Assembly (NCBI GenBank): GCA_019279435.1
Contig: JAAALK010000285.1
Span: 69,002,074 to 69,066,073, forward strand
DNA: 64,000 bases
From: Zizania palustris
Taxonomy: Eukaryota; Streptophyta; Magnoliopsida; Poales; Poaceae
Reading direction: 5' to 3'
This document shows positions 32,866-43,630 of the stretch, in pieces. Both the position numbers and the translations under genes were made by a program. The notes beneath the pieces are model-generated. The model saw nothing but the letters and a program-made list of their open reading frames with translations. It ran no database searches and had not been told where the DNA came from. Position 1 is the first letter of the stretch, and each line of letters opens with the position of its first letter.

Positions 32866-33198
32866 AAGGACCGGCCCGTGCCTACCATTACAATGCACTT
32901 TCATACTACCGCAAGTCTAATGGGTAAGGCTTGGCTTGAAGTACTACTTGTACCTACATATGGCACCATTGGTGTGAAGGGTGATGATTCATGGTGGGTC
33001 GCACCCCAAGCCTAGTGTCACTTAGTGCAAGAGGGGCTTGTATGAAGGTATGGTATACAAAGGGCCTTGGCATGGGCTTGGGTCAGAGTACCATGGTTGT
33101 ATCCCAGCGTTAACTAACACCACACTTTGTAGGTAAGGAAGTACACCTCTAATCACAGTTAAATCTATTTGAATAGCCAAGCCCACAGTTACAGACAA
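32866..33198 (+). repeat. Fragment of a Tekay-like LTR related to element G
   Basis: Similar by eye to 62190-62580 of the G LTR: CCGCAAGTCTAATGGGTAAG corresponds to CCACAAGTCCAGTGGGTATG, and the GTACACCTCTAATCA and AGCCAAGCCCACAGTTA segments have clear counterparts. It breaks off exactly where a CACTA-type end starts (33199). Confidence 0.55.
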
Positions 33199-33500
33199 CA
33201 CTACTAGAAATCCTTTGATGTATGACATTTTGAGAATGATGATTCAAATTTTGGTCACAGAGTAAGGTACATTAATGATGATTCTACCGTGTTCGTCATG
33301 GATGTTGGATGCGTACGTTAGCCTCTTCGAACAACTATGATGAAGTAAAATTATTCTTCATATAAATTATCAAAGATTTGTCATAGAAGTGAAACTATAT
33401 TGTTTTACCGTTCAGGCGCCACCTGTCAGATAATGCTTTTCATCATAAATGTGGGATTTTTAAAAAAGTAATAGTGTCTGAGAATTGAATCCAAAACCTA
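33199..33500 (+). mobile_element. CACTA-type transposon terminus
   Basis: CACTACTAGAAA at 33199-33210 is the terminal motif of grass En/Spm (CACTA) elements. The following 300 bp contain ATGATG-type short repeats and a segment near 33465-33540 (TAATAGTGTCTGAGAATTGA) typical of repeated plant DNA. The matching inverted end was not found before 34730, so the extent is unknown. Confidence 0.45.
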
Positions 33501-33845
33501 CTGTTTTAGAACTGAGATGTATTACTATTAGGCTACAATATTAGATGTGTTTACAAATACAAATTTTTTTTTATTGCACATTTCATCTTTCATATGACCT
33601 TTTACCGTGCAAGCAGCTTGCCAATAGGAACGAAATGTGTTACGGGGCACAAAATATAAGTATTTAAATTTTAAAATTTGAAGCAATAACATCTGAGTTG
33701 AAATAATTTTTGCAATTTCTGAATTTTATACAAAATTTTGAAGTGTTTAGAAATAATTTTTCAAATTTTCTATGAGTTCTCAAAATCTAATCATCTAAAA
33801 TATGAAATTTATAATCTATAACACTAGAGTTGAAATAAATTTTCT

Positions 33846-34110
33846 ATGAATCTTAGAAGTATACTGAAATTTTCTACCAATTTTTGAAGTGTTATGGCTT
33901 TTCATAAAATTCAAAATCAATTGTGGTTCGGCCTGCTAAAACCCAGACCCATTCTTACAAGAACATGCTAATCTAAGCCCATTCACAACTAGTGCAAGCG
34001 GAGAAAAACTTTAAAAAGGGGTACAAGAACATGAATTTTCAAATTTCTGAATTTTTATGAATTTTAGAAGTATTCTGAAATTTTCTAATAATTTTTGAAG
34101 TGTTATGGTT
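33846..34110. repeat. Duplicated 55-bp AT-rich unit
   Basis: ATGAATCTTAGAAGTATACT to TTTTTGAAGTGTTATGG (33846-33900) is repeated with few changes at 34057-34110; a weaker partial copy lies near 33710-33750. Confidence 0.65.
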
Positions 34111-34729
34111 TTTAACTGAAGATTTAACTGTTGGTTTGGTTTTAAACTAAACACATTTCTTCTTTAAATTGTAATTCCTCATTGGAGAATCTCGAGCTTT
34201 CTTAACATCCTACACCACAACTGTCTCAAAATATTTTTAATTTTTTATCATATTATCTATGTATTATATCATAACACCATAATATGTCTCATATTTTTTA
34301 GACTTTATTTGACATTTTTAAAATTAAAAAACCATTAAGTTTCACGTTGTCCATTGAGTTTCATAACCTAGATTTTTCAAAAATTCTTTCAATTTATTGG
34401 ATAAGAGCAAAAAATGGACTAAAAAGCATGAATATGATTTTTCTATAAATGTTGGTTTATTATTTCAAAAAATTAGCGTTCAAATTTTACATATTTAAAT
34501 ATAAATCCTATAAATAACTTAATAAATTAAAAATAGAAAACCGACCCGGAAAAATACTAAATTTTAAATTAGATAAGTTATATTGCATTTTGATCATAGA
34601 AAAACTTTCAAGTTCAAACGAAGAATTATCCGTTGGTTTGCAGCATAGAAAACACAAAGAGAAGCACAAGAGGTGGTAGGCAATGGCAACGCACCTCGCA
34701 GATCGTTGATGTGGTGCCTGTCATGTAGG
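34111..34729. other. AT-rich unassigned sequence
   Basis: Strongly AT-rich with no open frame. It could be the interior of the CACTA-type element. The last 100 bp are the target of the solo LTR insertion. Confidence 0.3.
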
Positions 34730-35871
34730 TGTTGGCATGCTTTTTGGTCACACATTGATACATGCGTGGCCTAGGAGATCTGCTTAACTTCAGTGCAAGT
34801 CCTACATTCTTAGAAAAGGGGTTCAAGGCGTGCCAATCAGTTTGACACTTTGACCCTGCAACTAATGAGGGATCGAAAAAGATAAACATTAGTAGCATAG
34901 CCGATCAGATGGCAAGACGATGACTGTGCAGAGATGATAAAACCATGAATAACCATGCCGATCAGCCATAAGGCTGACAACCATGTTGACCCAATCGAGC
35001 GAGTGTGCCATCGACCGATAGAAAAGATAGATCATGCATATAGGCCGATGCGTACTCTTCGATGGTGAATATGATACGGAGATGAATTAAAGATAACCTA
35101 TCAGCTTGTACTCTGATAGAAATAAATAAAGCATACAAAATAACAGATCTATATCATGGAGATCATCACAATAACTAGATCGAACCTAACCAAGACAGTA
35201 GATAGTCACAATGATCTGAACAATATGTCAACGAATCAGGCAAACTTTATTTAGATGAATAGTGTATGACATGAAAAAGATACAATAGCAAGAGATGTCG
35301 GATCTAACCGATGAAGCCTGAGACTATCAGTCCCATATCACATCAATCTAATAGTTCAAACCTAACTGATGCAGCCTCAAACCTAGCCAAATACACTGAT
35401 AACAACTGGCGATTGTACTGTTTCACCGTTCTCCTCAAAAGATCAAACTGAATCGATGCAACCGTGAGTATACTAACCTAGTTGGTATGAACATCGGGGG
35501 TGGTGGGACTCACCTCTTCGTCAGAGATTGAAACAATGCAGCCCAGCTCCGAGCACCCGAGTCCCACAGGATAACCTTAGTGCTCAAGGGTGGCAATGCG
35601 CCGATTGGTTGGTTTAACGAGAGTTGTCTAATCTAAACTAAGGGATACATATTTATATTCCGGAGACTTGCCGTCGAGGTAACTTGTCCAGTCAATTCTG
35701 GATGAACATGTAACCATCTTCTGCTCTTATCTCCATTGGCTCCCCTACCCGATCATGTAGCTATTGCGGACGGACTCCTTTGACTTTCTTTGACTGGATC
35801 CTCTTTGACATTTTATTGATCATGTGCCTTCCTTGGTGGGCCTTGGGTTTTACCAAATCTCGGTGTCAACA
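34730..35871 (-). repeat. Solo LTR E of the C family (1,142 bp)
   Basis: Aligns over its length with the C LTR (13564-14697). Termini are TGTTGACACCGAG (from 35871 leftwards) and GCATGCCAACA at 34730. It is flanked by GTAGG (34725-34729) and ATAGG (35872-35876), a four-of-five duplication, with no internal sequence. That is the signature of unequal recombination between the two LTRs of one element. Confidence 0.78.
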
Positions 35872-35894
35872 ATAGGTCCCACCGAAAATCCCAG

Positions 35895-36580
35895 TGTTGA
35901 TGAAAAAAAATGGCATTAATGGCTAACATTTGTCGAAATATCGATTTTGGTAATTTGGGCCGAAAATACACATGTCCTGGGTCAGGCCAAAGCCCTATAG
36001 GGCCGAAGGTCCATTGGGCTATGGGCTCCGAATGGTTCCAGCCAGCCCATGGCCTTCAAGCTCTCGGAGGCCCACACCATCGAAGCTTCGGCCCGAGGAG
36101 CAAGCTTCGACGGGCCTGGCCGAAGCCCACTTCGGCAGAGACAGAGTTGGATACAATTCCGGCTAAGTCTTTATCTCCATCCAAGCCAAATTATAGCAGA
36201 TTAGATCAGAAGTTTAGCCCCTATAAATAGAGAGGCGAGGCCAGCTTAGAGGCCCCCCAACACAAATCCAACACAAAGCCCTAGCTTTGATCGCATTTAT
36301 TTACCTTTACTTTTCTGTACCTCTTCGTGGGTTTGCCTGGAAGCCCTCCGACGGCCACTTCGGAACAGTGGTAATCCTTGTTACTTCGCTTGTGAAGTAT
36401 TCGTTAATCTACATAATAGATTGCTATCACCTTTTACTTTGCCTGTGAAGTATCCGCTAATCTGTGTAATAGATTGCTACCTTCACCACTAGTGCAACAC
36501 TTAGCAGAATTCAGTCCTCAGGCCGAATTGGTACTTCGTATCTTCTCTGTTGCAGGTTTTTCACGTTCGGAGATACTCCG
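35895..36580 (+). repeat. LTR J: diverged D-family LTR, plus strand
   Basis: TGTTGATG at 35895, then ATGGCATTAATGG and TTTTGGTAATTTGGGCCGAA, match the start of the D LTR read on its coding strand. The TATA box CTATAAATAG (36221-36230), ACACAAAGCCCTAGCTTTGA and CTTCGTGGGTTTGCC also have D counterparts. Homology fades after TTGCAGG near 36556. No LTR end or primer site is seen, so the right boundary is approximate. The LTR points into the La-motif exons. Confidence 0.65.
36221..36230 (+). promoter_or_regulatory. TATA box of LTR J, directed towards the La-motif exons
   Basis: CTATAAATAG, in the same position as the D-family TATA-like sequence, about 450 bp upstream of the first ATG of the La-motif reading frame. 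Confidence 0.5.
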
Positions 36581-36680
36581 TCGGAGGCGTCCGAAGCTGA
36601 GAGATTATTTTCGGAGGTTGCCAGAACACCCTTCGGCGAGATCGGTGCTCCAACTGCACGCTTCACCAGCATACTTTGTC

Positions 36681-37251
36681 ATGGCAGGCCTGGCCACATT
36701 CGTACTCCGCTCAAGACGAAGTCACGCTCACGCGCTGTGTTCGAATCTTTTCTCTGTACCGGAGGCCGGCGTGCTGTTGCCTATCAAGTCGGAGGTGGAG
36801 ACAATGGATGTGGTCCCCATCGTATCAGAAGCCATTGAGGCCGCACCTTCGGAGGCCTCCGATTCTTGCGCAGGTGGTGTCATGCTCACCGTCGAGCTCC
36901 GTGACGGGATTATCAAGAAGGTACACTTATTGTGGTCCTCTCCTCTATAGTCATCACAGTGTTTCGTCGCAGCCATCACCGACGACGGCGAGATCCATTC
37001 CGTCTCAGTTTTGTGTCACAGTCGTTCGATTGCTTGTGCTTATTTCGGTGTGAGAATGCTGAGACATTTGCTCTCTTCAACCAGCCACTTGCCATGCATT
37101 CCTACAAGCATGACGCACTACATTTATTTTGAAATGTTATGTTTATTTCCAAACGTCCGAATCATGCAGGCGGAGTACTACTTCAGCGATGAGAATCTTC
37201 TTACGGATGAGTTCCTGATGAAAATTGTGAAGAAGAACAAACAAGGTTTTG
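36681..37251 (+). pseudogene. La-motif (LARP6-like) gene fragment, two exons
   Basis: La motifs bind RNA in La and La-related proteins. Exon 1 is open from an ATG in good context (36681-36683, GTCATGGCA) to 36920 and ends ELRDGIIKK. A donor GTACAC opens a 249-bp intron ending in TGCAG at 37169. Exon 2 (37170-37251) continues in frame with AEYYFSDENLLTDEFLMK and VKKNKQGF, the hallmark start of the La motif. It ends at donor GTAAGT in phase 1, where the family continues with V-P-I. The rest of the motif and the RNA-recognition region are not found before element F begins at 37941. It may be a captured fragment or the 5' part of a gene split by retrotransposons. Exon 1 is also open upstream through LTR J-derived sequence. 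Confidence 0.65.
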
Positions 37252-37940
37252 GTAAGTGGCATGCATGTTGCAAAAAACACTGTATATTTTGATGCTAACT
37301 AGGTGAAATCATTTAGTATACTAGTTTATAGACATACATCTAAGAAATGATACCCAAGTTAAGTTTGTGGAATGCCCTTTAGATATTTGGACTTAAGATA
37401 TTGCAGATTTTGAATTTTTCATAAATTGCATTCTAGAAGGTAAGTAATAGACATATGGCTAGTGGTCACTAGTCAGTAATTAATATACTATTATATATTG
37501 AATTTAATTTGAATTTTGAATACTTTTTGTTTCTCCTTTCGTTCCACATTTTACTCTATTCTGTCCTTTATGTGACTCAATGCCATTCTGCTACCTCATA
37601 TGTTGCTGCATTAAAGCACGAATCATATTTTTACTTGCCAATCTTACATTAGTGTAATGGAGATGAAAATGATGAAATGTGATAGGCACTTATATGATGA
37701 GGCATTTATATACTTACTCATGTTGCAGCTTTCTTTAGTTGTGCTGAGAAACTTGTTTAGGCATTTGTGAATATTGGTTTTAAATTCGTAATAATGAATG
37801 AAAGGACAAAATTGTTGTCGTAATAATTACTGATTAGAGGCATCCATATGAGTTTCATTGCCCTTAAGAAAGTTTGAACAAAATATTAGATCTAAGAAAA
37901 TAAATGTAATGTATTCCGGTTTGCTTGTTTGCAGGAGAGT
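37252..37940 (+). other. Intron-like sequence after the La-motif exons
   Basis: AT-rich, no coding. A consensus acceptor, TTGCTTGTTTGCAG, occurs at 37921-37934, six bases before the F LTR. The last five bases, AGAGT (37936-37940), are the expected left target duplication of F. Confidence 0.45.
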
Positions 37941-39060
37941 TGTTGACGCCAAGATATGGTAAAAGATCAGACCAACAAAACATGTTGTGCGGTCAACAGA
38001 AGTTAAAGAGATCTGGTCAAAGAAGCTCGTCCATGATGTGTAACATGACTGGATATGAAGAAGCCGATGGAGATAAAAGTGAGAAGGAGATAAAGATTAT
38101 CTAGAATTGGTTAGGATAGATTACTTGGATGGCAAGTCTCCAAACTATAAATATGTATCCCTTAGTTAGGTCAACAACACACAACCCTATCAAACAACTC
38201 TTTGGCGCATCACCACCCTTGGCTACCCAAGGTTAATCCTGGCAGGATTTGTCACTCAGATCTAGGCAGCATCGTTCCGATTTCCAGCGAAGAGGTGTGT
38301 CCCGCCACCCCGACGATCGTATCGACTAGGTCAGTGTCCACACGGTTGCATCAATTTGATCTCTTGAGGCATCAGCTGAGACAGTACGATCACCGGTTTA
38401 TCTCGATGTATTTGATAGGTCTAAGGCTACATCAAGTTGATCTCTTAGATTGATGTGATTTAGGTGTGGTTGTCTGAGGCTTCATCGGTTAGGTTCGACA
38501 TCTCTTTCTATTATATCTTCTTCATGTTGTATACTGTTAATCTAAATAAAGCGTACCAGATACTTTGAAGTATTGTTAAATTCATTGTGACTAGCTACTA
38601 TCTTGGTTATGTCCAATCTTGTTATTACGATGTTTTTGATGATATAGACATGTTATCTGGCGTGTTTTATTTATTTCTGTCAGAGTACAAGCCAATATGT
38701 TATCTTCAATTCAACAGTTATATTCTATCCGCTATCAGGGAATGCTCATCGGCCCATATGCATAAACTGCCTATCTCATCGGACGATGGCGAATTCATCC
38801 CAGTCGCTTTGCCTTGGTCAATGACCTTATGGACGATTGGCGTTATTCTCTCACGATTGTTTTATCCTCACAGTAGTCATCAGCTTGGCAGCCAATCATC
38901 TTTTCTACTAATGTTCTTTTCTCTATTTCCTTATTAGTTGAAGGGTCAAACTGATTGGCATGCCTTGAACCCTTTTTCTACGATTGTAGGACCAGCACTG
39001 AGTTAAGAAAATCTCCTAGGCCACGTGTGTGTCAAAGTGTGGCCAAAAAATACACCAACA
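37941..39060 (+). repeat. F 5' LTR (1,120 bp), C family, plus strand
   Basis: TGTTGACGCCAAGATATGG at the start and ATACACCAACA at 39060. It aligns with the reversed C LTR and solo LTR E. A TATA box TATAAATA lies at 38146-38153. It is followed directly by a primer-binding site, so this is the 5' LTR. Confidence 0.8.
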
Positions 39061-39083
39061 CGCTTTTTGGCACATCCGGTGGG
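39061..39083 (+). other. F primer-binding site
   Basis: TTTTTGGCACATCCGGTGGG, equivalent to the C site at 13539-13560. Confidence 0.65.
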
Positions 39084-39103
39084 ACATTTTTAGCAATTCA
39101 GCC

Positions 39104-39346
39104 ATGGCGGGCGAGATCAACGATGACAACATCATCCCGATCACTCTGGACACACTCAATGGAGATCAAAGGGCAGAGGTGCAGAAGCATGTGGATGATT
39201 TCCAGAAGCTTTGCCTGGAAGCCTACGGTATGACTCGATCGGCTCCTATCCAAAGGGACCCATTGCCAAGACCGGCTCTAGCCGTAGGGACTAGTCAGCC
39301 GGTAGAAAGCCCTCACGTCATATTTCAAGAGAGCATTGACAGTGCC
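39104..39346 (+). pseudogene. gag: Element F gag, N-terminal part (interrupted by G)
   Basis: Starts at ATG 39104 with MAGEINDDNIIPITLDTL, matching the C gag start. It is open without stops for about 80 codons until the G insertion at 39346/39347. The last five bases, GTGCC, are duplicated at 63104-63108, where the same frame continues. The element F interior is therefore split by 23.8 kb of nested insertion. Confidence 0.75.
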
Positions 39347-42300
39347 GATAACACCCCCTAATTTTCAGAGAAAAATAAAAATACCATTTATTATATTTTC
39401 TGGAAATGAAAATTTTTGAAATACCTTTAATACCCTTATATGCCTAAATGAACTAGAACCTTGATGAAATATCCATACTAGAGGCTAGAAATTTTTGCAT
39501 ATGATCCCAAGGCCAAGATGAATTTTTGAGAATGTTTACAAATTTTATCACCCTTGGAAGCAACCCAAACATTTTAAACCAATTTTAGCAATTAAATTTA
39601 TTCAGAAATGAATTTAAACAGTAACGGCCCCTTTCCCCCCTTTTCTCCCCGAACCGACCAGCCCAGCCCACTCCCTCCCCGCGCTCCGTACTGACAATTG
39701 GGTCCCGCTTGTCAGCCGCCCCCTCTCCCTCCGCGCGCGCGCCCGATAGCTTGGCCCCACCTGTCGGCGCCAACACTCCCGCACGCTTCGGCCCACCCAT
39801 CAGTCGCCTCGTCCTCGCCTCGCGCCCGCTGACCGGTGGCCCCCGTCTGTTAGAACCATCGTCCACCTCGCGCTCCCCCTAACTCCGCCGGCCACCGATC
39901 CCACCTCAGATCCGCCCCCGCCGGCCGCCTCCCATTAATTCGTCGCTGGCATTGAATCCCTCGCACCCCACCGACCGTTTCCCCCATTACTCTACGCGTA
40001 ATCACCCCAGCGCAGTCGCTCGCATGCTTTGAAACCACCTCGCCGGCATTTACTATCGGCCTCCCCCGATTGCGCCCCCTCTGCCCCCGCCGGTGCCTCT
40101 ATTTAAACCCTACGCCCCCACCGCATCTAGCTCGCACGTCCATTCGCACTAAGACCAAACAGAGCGCCCGCGACACCTCTTTTAACACCACAACACCGCC
40201 CTCGCTCTAGCCATCGCTCGCCGTCACCGGAGTCCCCCTCCGTCCTCGACGACCGTACCGCTGTGACCGCGAGAGCCACCCTGACCTCGGCCACCACTCC
40301 ATCGCCGACGAACCCCGCCGAAACCCCACCGCCGACGAGGACCTGAACATCAAGGCCGCCCCCGCTCATCGCCTGCCACGCTCCGATGACCATTCGCCTC
40401 GCCAACGGTCCCCTCGTGTTCCCCGTAGTCCCCTCTTTCCATTTTAGCCCTTAGGATCCACCGCCGTCGCTCGCCGTGGTCGCTAGCCCATCGCCGTCGC
40501 CGGAGAAGACGACTGGCACGGGTAGAGTACCTGTGCCGTATCGGATTCATCCTTGACCACGCAATTGTGATCCGATGGTCACGATTAAATCGACCCCTCG
40601 GTTTGATCTGGGCCGTCAATTGCGGCGAAAGGGTATCGTGCGATCTCGCGCGTCCATTTTCATTTAAACCCCCCCGCCTCGCCTGTGGCCGCCCGATCGC
40701 GATCCAACAGCAATCTGCGATCCAGCGCACACGCACAGTGCACGGGTTCACGGTGGATCCGGTTCACCGTGGACCCGAGACCATTTTCTATTTAAATAAA
40801 AATCCAGAATTTGATTTAAACTTTGAAAATTCATAACTTGCTCATTTTAACTCCAAAATTTACCATTTCAATTCCAGAAAATTCATAATTTTATTCTCTA
40901 CATGTTTGTACAATATAAACAGTAGGTTTATTTTGAGTAATTTATGTTTATTTTATAAAGAATTCAAGTGCACTTTAAGATAAACTCAAAATTTGTCCAT
41001 TTCAACTTTAGGAAAATTTATCTTTTATCCTCTTCATATTGGTGTAATAGAAACAATAGGTTTATTCTGGACTTTTTATTAATTGGAAGTTTAAAATACA
41101 TTAGATTACATTTTTATTTCTTTTTAGAAAAATCCCTAACTCCATCAAAGTTCATTTTTGAAAATTCATATAATGAACTCCAGTAGCTTAATAACTTATT
41201 TTCCTTAATTTAACCCAATCAAAACCCATATGCTTATTGTGTGATATTGGAATGTTTATTGAACGATATGTTTATTACTTTTATCGAGAAGACTACGACA
41301 CTGTTGAGGAGCCAAAGTACTTCCCGGAAGTTCCCCCGTCGCCTTTCACATGAACAAAGCAAGTCACCAAACCAATCTTTTGAACATATTGAACCTAGTT
41401 TTCTTATACTATCGCTAAAACACATAGGTTATACATGCATTAGTCAAATGAAAAGAGCTACATTATATTTATTTATATCCCCGACCTTGATGTGCAACCC
41501 AAGCCATGGTATCTAGCCTAAACTCCTTGTCACCATATTATTAGTACTAGTAGATAGAGTTCGACGTGTCGACACAATTGCTATAGGTTAAAAATGAGTC
41601 GTAGCGATTTGGAATCTACTATATGATCCCCAGTTTATTCTTATCTCTGGAATTCTATTGGTGATAGAGTTATGGTTATGTGTGTATGCATGGTGGGTTC
41701 CGGGTGCAATCTAGGGCATTGGTCGGTAGCACCCGGGGCACTATAAGTACCAGTTTGCGTGATCCGTTGCAATACATTTCCGTACTAACCACAAGTCTAG
41801 TGGGTAAGTCCTAACTAAGGTATGGCGTGTTCCAATCCGAGGCACCACTTTGAGATGGGTCAAGAAGCACCTGCGGGTGGCTTGTACTAACGTGGCACAA
41901 AAGGGGTGCGACGTTAGCCAGGATGCGGCCCAGCGCGCCGGCGAAACCTAGAGCCCACGGTCAAGGGCGAGTTGCGTGACATCCCATAGTTAGTTTACTT
42001 TTAATGAATGTGCATGAGGACTTAGCATGTAAGGACCGTTGAGCGAGGAGGGAAAACATACTCCTCGAGTTAGATGATATTATGATGTTCATGTTTAATA
42101 TTCTACATGGTTAAATTTGACTACACTAAATGCAATAACTGAAAAATGTACTTGTCTGCACTTTTAGCCATTATCCTTCCTTTGTCATTATCTTGCATTA
42201 TTATTGCATTTGCGGTGGCTTGTTGAGTACTTTTGTACTCATACCCATTGGACAAACACTTCAGAGGCTACTTACTATGAGGAGGATGGTCTGCAGTAGA

Positions 42301-42500
42301 GACCCAGTCAAGAAGAAGATCCTGAAGAGGGCGTTCGTCATACTTTTTATTATTTATTTTATTTTTACTCTTTTGTAATAATGTGGTCTGCGTACCACGA
42401 ATGTTTGCCGTATGTACGTTGTCGCATGATGAATCTCTTGTATTATTGTTTTTCTTTGGAAATTCAATAATGTTCCGATTTGGTAAATCGGGGCGTCTCA
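39347..42500 (+). repeat. G 5' LTR (3,154 bp)
   Basis: Begins GATAACACC where the other LTR begins TGTAACACC, so the terminal TG has decayed. It ends GGGGCGTCTCA. It lacks 159 bp present in the 3' LTR (62398-62556), with GAGC at both edges (41951-41954 here). GC-rich in the first 1.4 kb, AT-rich afterwards. Confidence 0.88.
40100..40106 (+). promoter_or_regulatory. TATA-like box of the G 5' LTR
   Basis: CTCTATTTAAACCCTAC in both LTRs (40098 and about 60565), followed by a conserved GC-rich leader. Confidence 0.5.
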
Positions 42501-42503
42501 AGA

Positions 42504-42514
42504 TGGTATCAGAG
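42504..42514 (+). other. G primer-binding site
   Basis: TGGTATCAGAGTCGAC three bases after the LTR end. Its first 11 bases match the initiator Met-tRNA primer site. Confidence 0.85.
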
Positions 42515-42639
42515 TCGACTTGACTGTAGGAAGCCAAACGGACCAGCCTAGCACTTAGTTTGATAAAATCTATTTCACGAAAACCTACTTCATAACTTTG
42601 TTCCTTCCCTCACTTCTCTTCAACTTGTTGTTATTGTAG

Positions 42640-43416
42640 ATGCCGGTCTACCAAGTCCATAGTTTCTGCCGCCACTTCGAGGGCTTCATCAAGGAGCTCC
42701 GAATGATAGTGACCTTCCTTGGGTTCCTCTTCGAGCCTGAGTTCCATGGCGTTTACATGGAAGAATTCGTGGGACCGTGTGACGTCTCCCTCACCATCCA
42801 TGGATCTGGCGAGCACCTGCCATTCTTCACGGCATCAATTGGGGGTCCGACCTTCGACGTTGCGTGCCAACGCGTCGTCCTCCAAGCCCTCATAGAGCTG
42901 AGGATGATCTACGACGATCGTATTCAGAACTCGTCCTTTCGGCTTGTGCCGAAGCGCAATCCCGGTGCCCACCGCAGCATCTACATCAGAGTCCACTCCG
43001 ATCGTGATCCGGTCATGGCCTAGCAAACGTGCCTTCTTCAGGCCATGGACGATCTCCACACCGAGGTCGTTCTTGACGCCGAGGAGCACCAAGAGGCGGT
43101 CGAGTTCCTTCGTCAGGAGATGAAGAGCTTGATCCAGCAAAATGGCGAGCTGCAGCGTTAGATAATACAGCTGCAGAAGGACATAGCGGAGATGATTCCC
43201 CTCGTTCCGAGGAGGAAGAAGCCCATCCGCGAGCCCGCCCCTCGCCCCAAGAGGATTCCACCACACCCCACGGCCGCCGGACCATCCAGCTCCAGCGCCC
43301 CTACCTCGTGCCCCGCCATCGTCGCTGATCCCATCATTGAGAACTTTCTCGAGCCCACCGTCCCTCAGGACCCTCGTGGTTCCGAGAGCACGGAGACCGC
43401 CCTAGATGGCGAGTAG
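42640..43416 (+). pseudogene. Element G orf0 upstream of gag
   Basis: An extra ORF between the primer site and gag. It starts at 42640 (MPVYQVHSFCRHFEGF) and runs to a TAG at 43021, then continues in the same frame, past a second TAG near 43159, to the terminal stop at 43414-43416. The first part is a folded-looking domain (ASIGGPTFDVACQRVV, ALIELRMIYDDRIQNSSF). The second part is Gln/Glu-rich, likely coiled coil, with a Pro-rich basic tail. I recall an ORF0 before gag in the rice RIRE3/RIRE8 group, which belongs to the same lineage; its function is unknown. No known domain is recognised. Confidence 0.6.
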
Positions 43417-43630
43417 GCAATCGTTCTCGTTGATTGATGTTTGAATAAATTTGCGGATGTGGTACCACCTGCAACAGCTTGTGTTGTGGGTGGATTAAAA
43501 TAAAAAGCACTGATGTAGTGAACATTTTTACCACTTATATATATATGTGTATGAGCCCCCCTGGGTTGTTCTTGGTTGAAATTTGTTTTAAAATTTTCTC
43601 TTATGACTAAGAATTTTATGTACTCAGAAG

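Noticed and set aside
36474..36680. Upstream extension of the La-motif frame to 36474
   Set aside because: There is no ATG; the open frame begins at a TTG in LTR-derived sequence. The first ATG is at 36681.
39585..40405. Gly/Arg-rich minus-strand ORFs in the G LTR
   Set aside because: GC-rich LTR sequence that is open by composition; the same shadows appear in the other LTR with shifted frames.
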